Positions 1 through 8,500 of a stretch of DNA of 64,000 bases are shown piece after piece (the first letter of the stretch is position 1; each line of letters starts with the position of its first letter). Below the pieces are notes generated by a model. It did not search any database. It was given only the letters and a program-made list of their open reading frames with translations, and was not told the DNA's origin. A program made the position numbers and the translations under genes. Location: positions 1 through 64,000 of the forward strand of contig NZ_JAHKQA010000069.1 in assembly GCF_018860705.1 (NCBI RefSeq), read 5' to 3'. The DNA is from Citreicella sp. C3M06 (GTDB lineage: Bacteria > Pseudomonadota > Alphaproteobacteria > Rhodobacterales > Rhodobacteraceae).

Positions 1-207
1 GACACCGGTCAAGTACCCCTCTCGGGACATTGCTTTGCAATGCCCTGCCGGGCAAGGGACAAGCGCAGATACAAGCGGCGCAACCGCATCGAGATCATGT
101 TCGGCAGGCTCAAGGACTGGCGGCGGGTGGCGACACGCTACGATCGCTGTCCCAAGGTGTTCCTCTCCGCCATCGCTCTCGCGGCTCTAGTCATCTATTG
201 GTTATGA
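1..207 (+). pseudogene. IS5-type transposase, C-terminal remnant
   Basis: This is the 3' end of a DDE transposase of the IS5 superfamily (IS427-like). From position 58 the frame reads DKRRYKRRNRIEIMFGRLKD, then WRRVATRYDRCPK, and ends at a TGA at 205-207; this is the typical C-terminal block with the RxRxEIMFGRLKDWRR signature. Bases 2-16 encode TPVKY, the motif that normally abuts DKRRYKR, but in a different frame, because 41 bp are inserted between them. The gene is therefore both truncated by the window edge and frameshifted. The right end of the element is probably near CTAG at about 222-225, though the inverted repeat could not be verified. Non-functional as it stands. Confidence 0.75.
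17..57. repeat. 41-bp palindromic insert inside the transposase remnant
   Basis: The 41 bp separate the TPVKY and DKRRY codons, which are adjacent in intact IS5-family transposases. The insert carries the hairpin CATTGC-TTT-GCAATG, flanked by short G/C runs that extend the pairing imperfectly (GGGA...CCCT). Its length is not a multiple of three, so it shifts the frame. It has the form of a small REP- or MITE-like palindromic element. Whether it occurs elsewhere in the genome cannot be seen here; I saw no second copy in this window. Confidence 0.5.
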
Positions 208-563
208 ATCCTGACCCTAGTGCGGTTTCGGGGGGAACAGCTTGCACGACGGCCGACATCATCCGCATCGCCTGATGTCCATGGCAGCCGGAGCCGGCCC
301 ACCTTGGGCAGGAGGTCTGCAAAACCGCCCATTCCATTTAGCGGCTCAACCTGAGCAGATTGCGCCCGGTTGACACAAATCAGCCCTCACAAAGATGCGC
401 AAGAATTCGCCAGCGGTACAACTTTGCATATTGACGGCGAAGGCCTGCTGCCAAACTCTGTAGAGAAGGATTTCGGTGGCGCGCGGCGGCAAGATCTGTA
501 GAAGCGGCGAAACGAAAAGCGTGGTCAAACGCAACAACCACAGAGCAGGAGCGCAGTTTCCCT
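208..563. other. Gap between IS remnant and minC
   Basis: No convincing gene on either strand. The first bases probably contain the right end of the IS element. The minC promoter should lie here. A TTGACA hexamer at 371-376 is present but has no good -10 partner at 16-18 bp. An AGGAG at 547-551 is a plausible ribosome-binding site for the GTG start of minC. Confidence 0.5.
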
Positions 564-1313
564 GTGCAGGATAATGACGCAAGGCATTGGCCCACAGGTG
601 GTTCGGTGCGAACAGAGCCGTTTCAGGTTCGCGGTCGCTTTCTTACAGCCATCGCGATCAGAATCGACGTCGAGTCGCCAGACGAGAGCTTTTATGCCGC
701 GCTGGATGAAAAGATCAAAACCGCTGCCAATCTGCTGATCGGCGCCCCTGTCTTGCTGGATCTCGCTGCGGTGCCGGGACTGGTGAGCCGGGATCTTCTG
801 CACAATGTGATCCGGGCGATCCGCTCCAAAGGGCTTTTGCTTTTCGGTGTGCAAAACGCCAATCCGCAGCAGAAGGCCCTCGCCGAAGAACTTGGCCTGA
901 TTCAGGTTCTGATCGGCCGGGACACGCCGCTGCAGCAGCCAACGCGTGCTGCGCCGCCGAGGCGGCAGCGTCTTGTTGAGCCCCCTGAAAACAAGATCAT
1001 ACGCAGGCATGTACGGTCCGGTCAGATGGTCGTGGCCGAACGTGGCGATCTGACGATTGTCGGTTCGGTCTCTTCCGGTGCGGAAGTTGTGGCCTCTGGC
1101 AATATCCACATCTATGGCACCCTGCGCGGCCGCGCCATGGCGGGCGCCACCGGCGACGCAAGCGCCAGAATCTTCTGCAGCAAGCTCGAGGCCGAGCTTC
1201 TTGCGATCTCGGGACTCTTCAAAACAAGCGAGACGATCGACTCTGACCTGCGAGGTTGCAACGTTCAGGCTTTTCTCGAAGACGAAACACTCTGCATTGA
1301 GAGGTTTGTATGA
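564..1313 (+). CDS. minC: Septum-site inhibitor MinC
   Basis: MinC blocks FtsZ ring assembly away from midcell when recruited to the membrane by MinD. The 249-residue product has the usual two parts: an N-terminal FtsZ-inhibiting domain (about 1-115, containing the LLDLAAVPG strand), a proline/arginine-rich linker (about 125-145), and a C-terminal right-handed beta-helix domain (about 150-200) with the RSGQMVVAERGDLTIVG and GNIHIYGTLRGRAMAG repeats that bind MinD. The start is a GTG, supported by AGGAG 12 bases upstream and by the domain boundary. It is the first gene of minCDE and its stop overlaps the minD start by 4 bp. Confidence 0.93.
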   Translation: MQDNDARHWPTGGSVRTEPFQVRGRFLTAIAIRIDVESPDESFYAALDEKIKTAANLLIGAPVLLDLAAVPGLVSRDLLHNVIRAIRSKGLLLFGVQNANPQQKALAEELGLIQVLIGRDTPLQQPTRAAPPRRQRLVEPPENKIIRRHVRSGQMVVAERGDLTIVGSVSSGAEVVASGNIHIYGTLRGRAMAGATGDASARIFCSKLEAELLAISGLFKTSETIDSDLRGCNVQAFLEDETLCIERFV

Positions 1314-2152
1314 CACAACTGAAAGATAAAGATCCGCTTGGCAAAGTGATCGTCATCACGTCGGGCAAAGGTGGCGTGGGCAAGACAACCTCTGCCGCAG
1401 CGATCGCTGCCGCACTGGCAAAACGCGGCCACAAGACGGTCGTGATCGATTTCGACGTCGGCCTGCGCAATCTCGACATGATCATGGGCTGCGAACGTCG
1501 CGTCGTCTTTGACTTCATCAATGTCATTCAGGGCGAAGCGCGCCTCAAGCAGGCGCTGATAAAAGACAAACGGCTCGATACGCTTTCGATCCTGCCGACC
1601 TCGCAGACCCGCGACAAGGACGCCTTGACTCAGGATGGCGTCGAGAAGGTGCTCAATGAGCTGAAAGAGCAGTTCGATTACATCATCTGCGACAGCCCTG
1701 CCGGGATCGAACGCGGCGCGCAACTGGCGATGTATTTTGCCGATGAAGCCGTTGTGGTCACCAATCCCGAAGTGTCGTCCGTGCGCGACAGCGACCGGGT
1801 TCTGGGCCTTCTGGCAAGCAAGACCAAGCGGGCCGAAGACGAAGGCACAGAGGTCAAGGCGCAGGTGCTTCTGACCCGCCATGACCAGCGCCGGGTCGAT
1901 GCCGGCGAGATGATGACGATCGACGACGTGCTCGAAATTCTTGCGGTGCCGCTGCTGGGCGTTGTGCCCGAAAGCCCGGCTGTGTTGCGCGCCTCGAACG
2001 TCGGCATGCCCATCGTGCTGGATGAGCCCTCTGAGGCGAGCAGAGCCTACGAGGCTGCCGTGGCGCGTCTGCTTGGCGAAGAAGTCGACATGAGCATGAG
2101 CAAAGAGAAGAAACCCGGCTTCTTCAGCCGTCTCTTTGGAGCGCCGGCATGA
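1310..2152 (+). CDS. minD: Septum-site determining ATPase MinD
   Basis: MinD is the membrane-associated ATPase that carries MinC and is displaced by MinE to produce pole-to-pole oscillation. The 280-residue protein has the deviant Walker A motif GKGGVGKT at residues 19-26, a DFDVGLRNLD switch segment, and a C-terminal amphipathic membrane-targeting helix ending KKPGFFSRLFGAPA. Length matches the family (about 270). The start ATG overlaps the minC stop and the gene ends in an ATGA overlap with minE, so the three genes are probably translationally coupled. Confidence 0.97.
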   Translation: MTQLKDKDPLGKVIVITSGKGGVGKTTSAAAIAAALAKRGHKTVVIDFDVGLRNLDMIMGCERRVVFDFINVIQGEARLKQALIKDKRLDTLSILPTSQTRDKDALTQDGVEKVLNELKEQFDYIICDSPAGIERGAQLAMYFADEAVVVTNPEVSSVRDSDRVLGLLASKTKRAEDEGTEVKAQVLLTRHDQRRVDAGEMMTIDDVLEILAVPLLGVVPESPAVLRASNVGMPIVLDEPSEASRAYEAAVARLLGEEVDMSMSKEKKPGFFSRLFGAPA

Positions 2153-2454
2153 GTCTCTTTGGTTTTTCGCTCAGACCACGCCGCGCCAAAACCGCGCAAA
2201 CGGCAAAGGACAGGCTGCAGATCCTGCTTGCCCACGAGCGCCACGATGGGTCGGATGGGCCGGATTACCTGCCCATGCTTCAGGCCGACATTCTCGCGGT
2301 TATCGGCAAGTACATGCAGATCAAGGAAGATGACGTCGACATCCAGATGGAACGGAACGACGAGATTTCCAGCCTTGAGATCAACATCGAAATCCCGTCG
2401 GCAAAGCAGGAAAAACCCGTGGCCTCCGGGCTTAGAGGCAGAAGAGCAAGATAG
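2149..2454 (+). CDS. minE: Cell division topological specificity factor MinE
   Basis: MinE stimulates MinD ATPase activity and restricts MinC inhibition at midcell. The 101-residue product begins with the membrane-binding/anti-MinCD segment (MSLFGFSL..., then the KDRLQILLAHER helix at about 21-32), followed by the topological-specificity domain containing LPMLQADILAVIGKY and the IEIP strand. The length is slightly above the usual 85-90 because of a basic C-terminal extension. It overlaps minD by 4 bp. No clear terminator follows. Confidence 0.95.
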   Translation: MSLFGFSLRPRRAKTAQTAKDRLQILLAHERHDGSDGPDYLPMLQADILAVIGKYMQIKEDDVDIQMERNDEISSLEINIEIPSAKQEKPVASGLRGRRAR

Positions 2455-3154
2455 CAGGGTTTTTGTCGCGCAGACCGGGTGAACTGCCCTCTTCCTCAGG
2501 CGGATTTATCCTACGGTCACGGTGACCGCTATGCCACGCGCACAATAACGTTTGAGCGCTGCGATACGCATTTGGATGTCCGCGACCTGGCGGTCGAAGT
2601 CCCGTGCCATGAAAGATTGGCCCATCCGTTTCCGGCAGAGCCTCCGCTGTCCGACCAGAACGAAGGGCGCGCATTGCATGGCAATGTCACGACAGGTTAG
2701 GTCTCTACCGTCTTCGGCAGGGATATCCGCTCCAGCATCGCCGAGGCAGTCCTGCGGCTGACGTCGACGGCTTGATGGGTGCCGGACGGCACGAGCGGGC
2801 TGACCGCCGCACGACGTGGCGCAATTCCCAGCGCGACACGGCGCTGGTGCCCCGTCTTCGCTGAACCTGCGGCCCGGGCCTGGGGCCGCCCGTGGCCGAG
2901 ACCATCTGGACGGAGTTCCTGCGGTGGGTGTGCGTACCTCGCCCTGCTTTAATCGACGATGTGTAGAGCATCTTGAGCGTGGGAAGGTCTTTCCATCGGT
3001 CATACCGACCTGACTGCGGCACTCGTCGGGCAGCTTGCGCACCCCTTTCCGCGCCATCGAAACACCGCGATTACCAGCGGCGCGGCCCAGACACCGGCAT
3101 GGAGGCGCCGAGGCCGGAGCCGGCGCCCTGAAGCCTCAATGCCTGCGCCATGGC
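2455..3154. other. Gene-poor, apparently decayed 700-bp region
   Basis: Several overlapping open frames exist on both strands, but none has a recognisable fold, a good ribosome-binding site, or the codon pattern of the flanking genes. One reverse-strand stretch (about 2710 down to 2506), containing MARDFDRQVADIQMRIAALK, looks protein-like and may be the tail of a degraded gene, possibly from a mobile element, but I could not assign it. Its upstream reading frame is broken into low-complexity Arg/Pro-rich sequence. No promoter, RNA gene or terminator is evident. Confidence 0.4.
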
Positions 3155-3766
3155 TTACATCTCCACGCCGTTCTGCGCCTTGATACCATCGCGGAACGGA
3201 TGCTTGACCAGCGTCATTTCGGTGACAAGATCCGCCGCCTCAATCAGTTCGGGTTTCGCGTTGCGCCCGGTCAGGCAGACATGGGTCATCTCCGGTTTCT
3301 GATGCAGCAGGAAATCGACGACCTCGTCGATATCCAGATAATCATACCGCAGGGCGATGTTGATTTCATCAAGCAGTACAAAGCGGATCTTGGGGTCGAG
3401 GATCTGCTCCTTGGCGAGTTTCCAGCCGTTTTGCGCCGCCGCGATGTCGCGTTCGCGGTCTTGGGTTTCCCAGGTGAAGCCTTCGCCCGAGACGAAGAAC
3501 CGGCATTCATCGGCAAAGCGTTCGCGCAGGAACATCTTTTCGCCGGTCACCCAATTTCCCTTGATGAACTGAACCACGGCGCAGGGCATGCCATGGGCGA
3601 TGCAGCGCATGATCATTCCGAACCCCGATGAAGACTTGCCCTTGCCGGTGCCGGTATGGACGATGATCAGACCCTTCTCTTCGGTTTTGGTCTGCATCAT
3701 CTTGTCACGGGCCTGCTTGATCTTGCGCATCTTTTCCGCGTGGCGCGTGTTTAGCTCATCGGTCAT
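3155..3766 (-). CDS. cobO: Cob(I)yrinic acid a,c-diamide adenosyltransferase CobO
   Basis: CobO (BtuR/CobA-type in enterics) transfers the adenosyl group of ATP to the cobalt of the corrin, giving the adenosyl form needed for the later assembly steps. The 203-residue product has the P-loop GTGKGKSS at residues 39-46, an ILDPKIRFVLLDEINIAL segment matching Walker B, and a TGRNAKPELIEAADLVTEM block near the C-terminus. The start at 3766 was preferred to an in-frame ATG 48 bases upstream because AAGGA precedes it at good spacing and MTDELNTRHAEKM is the typical beginning. It is transcribed away from the B12 riboswitch and the main cob operon. Confidence 0.95.
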   Translation of the reverse strand: MTDELNTRHAEKMRKIKQARDKMMQTKTEEKGLIIVHTGTGKGKSSSGFGMIMRCIAHGMPCAVVQFIKGNWVTGEKMFLRERFADECRFFVSGEGFTWETQDRERDIAAAQNGWKLAKEQILDPKIRFVLLDEINIALRYDYLDIDEVVDFLLHQKPEMTHVCLTGRNAKPELIEAADLVTEMTLVKHPFRDGIKAQNGVEM

Positions 3767-3814
3767 TGACGGTCCTTGTTCTTGACAATGCAATCGGATT
3801 GCGAGCATCTGCAC

Positions 3815-4010
3815 CCGTGTTGGTGCCTGTGTAAACAGGTGAAAAGGGAATGTGCACCCGAAGCTTTTCGGTCAAGCACAGCCGCCCCCGCGACCGTGAA
3901 CGGAAGGACTGGGGATCACCGCCACTGGCCGATGGCTGGGAAGGCAGATCCACCGCAGGGCATTGCCCAAACCTCTGTGAGCCGGGAGACCTGCCAGCGC
4001 GTTTTGCCAC
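3815..4010 (+). promoter_or_regulatory. Cobalamin (B12) riboswitch, cob operon leader
   Basis: The leader contains the elements of an adenosylcobalamin aptamer in order: TTGGTGCC near 3820, the GGTGAAAAGGGAA block at about 3838-3850, the GCCGCCCCCGCGACCGT core at about 3880-3896, and the B12 box GCCGGGAGACCTGCC at 3981-3995. About 95 nt of expression platform separate it from the first gene. By analogy with the family, bound cobalamin should reduce expression of the DUF1636-cobW-cobN operon that follows. Boundaries are approximate. Confidence 0.93.
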
Positions 4011-4106
4011 GACCGGACGGGGTGTTCCGGTGTCGGGGATCGCTCTGCTGGTCAGTGCCGCCTCGCCATCAGACCCGCGTTCCATTTTAAAATGGGACCG
4101 AGGACC

Positions 4107-4526
4107 ATGACAGACATACAAGACCCCGCCAGTGGGGATGGCCCGGCGACGCAGCTTCTGGTCTGCGTCAAATGCCGCCGGGGCCGGGATATGCCGCCGG
4201 ACGGGCGCCGCCCCGGACAGGCGCTTTATGAGCGGATCAGGGCGCTGGAGCTGCGGCCCGGCATCAGCGTTGCGCCGGTCGAGTGCCTGCAAAACTGCGA
4301 TCACGGCTGCACCGTTGCCCTGCGCGGCGGCGATGACAAATGGACCTACGTCTTTGCCAATGTCGACGAGGCGGATCATCCACAGATGATCCTCGACGGC
4401 GCCGCGCGCTATCACGCCACCAGCGACGGGCTGATCCCGTGGCGCGAGCGCCCCGAGCATTTCAAGCGCAATTGCGTCGCCCGTATCCCCCCGATGACCC
4501 TACCCGAAGAGGCCCTCAATGACTGA
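4107..4526 (+). CDS. DUF1636 putative metal-binding protein
   Basis: This is a 139-residue DUF1636 (thioredoxin-like ferredoxin-type) protein, commonly found at the head of alphaproteobacterial cob operons. The LLVCVKCRRG segment near the N-terminus and the CLQNCDHGCTVAL segment (about 60-72) supply four cysteines arranged as in 2Fe-2S thioredoxin-fold proteins, so metal or cluster binding is likely; the precise role is unknown. The start at 4107 is chosen over an ATG at 4092 because CGAGGA lies just upstream, though the spacing is short. It is the first gene downstream of the riboswitch and overlaps cobW by 8 bp, suggesting a part in cobalt handling (inference). Confidence 0.82.
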   Translation: MTDIQDPASGDGPATQLLVCVKCRRGRDMPPDGRRPGQALYERIRALELRPGISVAPVECLQNCDHGCTVALRGGDDKWTYVFANVDEADHPQMILDGAARYHATSDGLIPWRERPEHFKRNCVARIPPMTLPEEALND

Positions 4527-5577
4527 TCTTGCGAAACTTCCCGTCACCGTGATCACCGGGTTCCTTGGCGCGGGCAAGACCACGCTGATCCGCGGGCTGA
4601 TGCAGAACCCCGGCGGCAAGCGTCTGGCGGTGATCGTCAATGAATTCGGCGATGTTGGCGTCGATGGCGACATCCTCAAAAGCTGTGCGATCCCCGAATG
4701 CCCGGCGGAAAACATTCTCGAACTGGCCAATGGCTGTATCTGCTGCACGGTCGCCGATGATTTCATCCCGACCATCGAGGCGCTGATGGCGCTGACCCCG
4801 CGCCCCGATCACATCCTGATCGAAACCTCGGGTCTGGCCCTGCCCAAACCGCTGCTCAAGGCGTTCGACTGGCCCGATATCCGCTCGAAGATCACCGTGG
4901 ACGGGGTGATTGCCCTTGCCGATGCCGAAGCGGTGGCGGCGGGCCGGTTTGCGCCCGACGTGGCGGCGGTTGATGCCCAGCGCGCGGCCGATGACAGCAT
5001 CGATCACGAAACGCCCCTGTCCGAGGTGTTCGAGGATCAGATTTCCTGCGCCGACATCATCTTGCTGACCAAGCCCGATCTCGCCGGTCCCGAAGGCGTG
5101 GCCAAGGCCAAGGCGCTGATCGCGGCCGAAGTGTCGCGCCCCTTGCCGGTGATCGAGGTCGCGGAAGGCGCCATTGATCCGCGCATTCTCCTTGGGCTCG
5201 AGGCCGCTGCCGAAGATGACATGGACGCCCGGCCCAGCCATCACGATGACCACGGTGATCACGAGCATGACGATTTCGATTCCATCGTTGTCGATCTTCC
5301 CGAACAGGCCGATCCCGCCACGCTGGTCGCCGCCATCGAAGGTTTGGCACGCGATCACAACATCCTGCGCATCAAGGGCTATGCCGCCATCACCGGCAAG
5401 CCGATGCGCCTGTTGGTGCAAGCGGTGGGCGCGCGGGTGCGCCATCAGTATGATCGCCCGTGGCAGCCCGGCGAGGCCCGCCAAGGCAGGCTGGTGGTGA
5501 TCGCCGAACATCACGACATCAACCCCGACGTGATCCATGCCGCCCTTGGCGCAGCCCGGCCCCGGGCGGCGGAGTAA
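4519..5577 (+). CDS. cobW: Cobalamin-biosynthesis GTPase CobW
   Basis: CobW is a G3E-family P-loop GTPase thought to deliver cobalt to the aerobic cobaltochelatase CobNST. The 352-residue protein has the P-loop GFLGAGKTT at 14-22, the metal-binding GCICC motif at 72-76, a TKPD guanine-specificity motif near 190, and a His/Asp-rich stretch (about 233-250: SHHDDHGDHEHDD) typical of metal-handling members. The C-terminal CobW_C domain follows. It overlaps the DUF1636 gene by 8 bp and lies 6 bp before cobN, so it is positioned to be coexpressed with the chelatase large subunit. Confidence 0.95.
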   Translation: MTDLAKLPVTVITGFLGAGKTTLIRGLMQNPGGKRLAVIVNEFGDVGVDGDILKSCAIPECPAENILELANGCICCTVADDFIPTIEALMALTPRPDHILIETSGLALPKPLLKAFDWPDIRSKITVDGVIALADAEAVAAGRFAPDVAAVDAQRAADDSIDHETPLSEVFEDQISCADIILLTKPDLAGPEGVAKAKALIAAEVSRPLPVIEVAEGAIDPRILLGLEAAAEDDMDARPSHHDDHGDHEHDDFDSIVVDLPEQADPATLVAAIEGLARDHNILRIKGYAAITGKPMRLLVQAVGARVRHQYDRPWQPGEARQGRLVVIAEHHDINPDVIHAALGAARPRAAE

Positions 5578-5583
5578 ACCCCG

Positions 5584-8500
5584 ATGCATGTCGTCTTTCG
5601 CGAAAGCCACGGGCTGGAAGAGACCGAAACGCCAACCGATCTGGGGCAGGATGCCGCGGATCTGGTGGTGCTGTCGCTGTCGGATTCCGATCTCGGGGCC
5701 TTTGCGGAAGGCTGGCACAGGGGCGGCGGCCCCGAGGGCCGTCTGCCCTCGCTCAGGCTGGCCAATATCGCCGCGCTCAAGCATCCGCTGTCGGTCGATA
5801 CCTATGTCGAGAACACGCTGTCCGGCGCAAAGGGCATCCTGATCCGGCTGATCGGCGGCGTGCCCTATTGGCCCTATGGGCTGCAACATATCCAGTCGCT
5901 GGCCCGCACCCATGGCATCGCGCTGGCGGTCCTGCCCGGCGACGGGCGGGCCGACAGCCGGCTGGACGAGCTGTCTACCCTGCCGATATCCACCCTGCGA
6001 CGTCTGGCGCATCATTGTGACACCGGCGGGGCCATCGCCGCGCAGGCGGCATTGGCGCAACTGGCGCTGGCGGCGGGGCTCTACGCCGGCCCGGTGCAAG
6101 GCCCCAAGGCGCTGCCCTCGGTCGGGGCATGGACACCGGAAACCGGGCTGACCTGCCCTGCCGCAGTGCAGGCGCTGACGGGGCAGCGCCGCATCGTCAT
6201 CGTGTTTTACCGATCCTATCTGGTCGCGGCCGATCTGGCGCCGATCAAGGCATTTTTCCACGCGCTTCGCGACCGCTGCTGCGATGTGGTGGCGCTGTTC
6301 GCCCCATCGCTCAAGGCACCAGAGGCCGCGGGCTGGCTGCGCCGCCAGATCGCGCGTCTGCGCCCGGATGCGATCCTCAACGCCACCGCCTTTTCCGGCA
6401 AGGGCGGCGATGGTCGCTCGCCGCTCGATGCCGCCGGGGTGCCGGTGTTTCAGGTGGCGCTCGCCACCTCGACCCGCGACGCATGGGCTATGGGCGAGCG
6501 TGGCCTGTCGCCTGCCGATCTGGCGATGCATGTGGTTCTGCCCGAGGTCGACGGGCGCATTCTGGCCGGGGTGGCCTCGTTCAAGCAGCCCGGCCCGCGC
6601 GATGCGCATTTGCAGTTTTCCCGCCACGCCCATCAGCCCGACCCCGAGCGGATCGACGCCATCGCCACCCGCGTCATGGGCTGGCTGGACCTTGCCGACA
6701 AGCCGCCGGTCGAACGTCGCGTCGCGCTGATCCTGTCGACCTATCCCGGCAAGGACTGGAACATGGGCCATGCGGTCGGCCTTGATGCGCCGCAATCGGC
6801 GCGGGTGATCTGCGAGGATCTGGCTGCTGCGGGATATGACACGGGCACTGGCAGCCCGCCCTGTGGCGATGTGCTTCAAACCGGGCTCGCCGCGCGCCAG
6901 ACCCGCTGGCCTCTGGCGGAATACCAGAGCGCGCTGGCACGGCTACCGGCCGCGATGCAGGAGGCGCTGACCACCGCTTGGGGGGCGCCCGAGGATGACC
7001 CGGATGTCCATGACGGCGCCTTTCATTTTGCCGCCATGCCCTGCGGCAAGCTGTGGATCGCGCTGCAACCCGAACGCGGGCTGCCGGGCGGGCGCGAAGA
7101 CAGCTATCACGACCTGTCGCGCGTGCCGCGTCATGCCTATGTCGCCTTCTATCACTGGCTTCAGCAGCAATGCGATGCGCTGATCCACATCGGCGCACAT
7201 GGCACGCTGGAATGGCTGCCGGGCAAATCCGTCGCCCTGTCGGGAAGCTGCTGGCCCGAGGTGCTGACCGGTTCCTTGCCGGTGATCTATCCGTTCATCG
7301 TCAACGACCCCGGCGAGGCGGCTCAGGCCAAGCGCCGCATCGGGGCCGTGACATTGGGCCATATCCCGCCTCCCTTGCGCAACAGCGGCACACCGGACCG
7401 GCTGGCCCGGCTGGAGTCTCTGCTGGACGAATTTTCCAACGCCGACGGGCTGGACCCCCGCCGCCGCGACCGGCTGCAAAGCGACATCCGTGCCGAAGCG
7501 CAAACCCAAGGGATCGAGCGTGACCTAGGGCTCGATGGGGCGTCTTGCAGTGCCGAGGCGATCACCCGCATCGATCGTTTCGTCTGCGACATCAAGGACA
7601 GCCAGTTTGGCGAAGGGCTGCATATCTGGGGGCGCCCCCCGCGCGGCAAGGCGCCTTTTGCCACGGCTGGGTCCGTCGCGGCAGAGCGCCAATCGCTGCT
7701 TGATGCGCTCGACGGGCGGCGCATCGCCCCCGGTCCATCGGGGTCGCCCTATCGCGGGCGGCGCGATGTGCTGCCCACGGGCCGCAATCTGTTCACCACC
7801 GATCCGCGCGCGGTGCCGACCCGCGCGGCCCATGCTCAGGGCGCCCGGCTGGCGCAAGAGCTGATCCGCCGCCACCTTCAGGACGAAGGCGATTGGCCGC
7901 GCGGGGTGATCGTCGATCTTTGGGGTTCGGCCACCATGCGCACCGCGGGCGAGGATTTCGCCATGGCGCTGGATCTTCTGGGCGTGCGCCCGGTCTGGGA
8001 TGCCGGGTCCGAGCGGGTCTCGGGCATCGAAGTGGTGCCGCTAAGCGAGTTGGATCGCCCCCGGATCGACGTCACCTTGCGGGTGTCCGGCCTGTTCCGC
8101 GATGTGTTTCCCACGCTCTCGGCGCTTTTTGCGCAGGCCGTGCGTGCGCTAGCCGCCCGCGACGAGGCAACGGACTGGAATCCCTATGTCGGGCGCGACG
8201 ATCTTGCGCGGGTCTATGGCCCGGCCCCCGGCGAATTCGGTCTGGCGATGGGCGCGGCGCTTGAGGATTACACCGATGCCGGGCGGCGCATGGCGGGTGA
8301 GGCATGGCTGAGCGCCAGCAGCTGGGCGCTCGATGGCGAAACCGCCTCGCAGGACATCGTCGGCATCCGCAACCTTGTGGCACAGGCCGACGGCTTTGTT
8401 CACGCACAGGATCTGCCGGAAACCGATCTTCTGCTGGCCAGCGACTATGCCACGCATGAGGCGGGCTTTGCCGCGGCGCAACAGATCACCGGCGGGCGCG

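Noticed and set aside
371-376. TTGACA as the minC -35 element
   Set aside because: No acceptable -10 hexamer occurs at 16-18 bp downstream, so calling a promoter would be guesswork.
3782-3787. TTGACA just upstream of the first riboswitch as a -35 element
   Set aside because: The hexamer fits, but no convincing -10 follows before the aptamer begins; left out as a separate feature.
4516-6879. 787-codon open frame on the minus strand over DUF1636, cobW and cobN
   Set aside because: It is antisense to clearly recognisable cob genes; its His/Gln/Arg-rich translation has no fold-like pattern and reflects the high G+C content.
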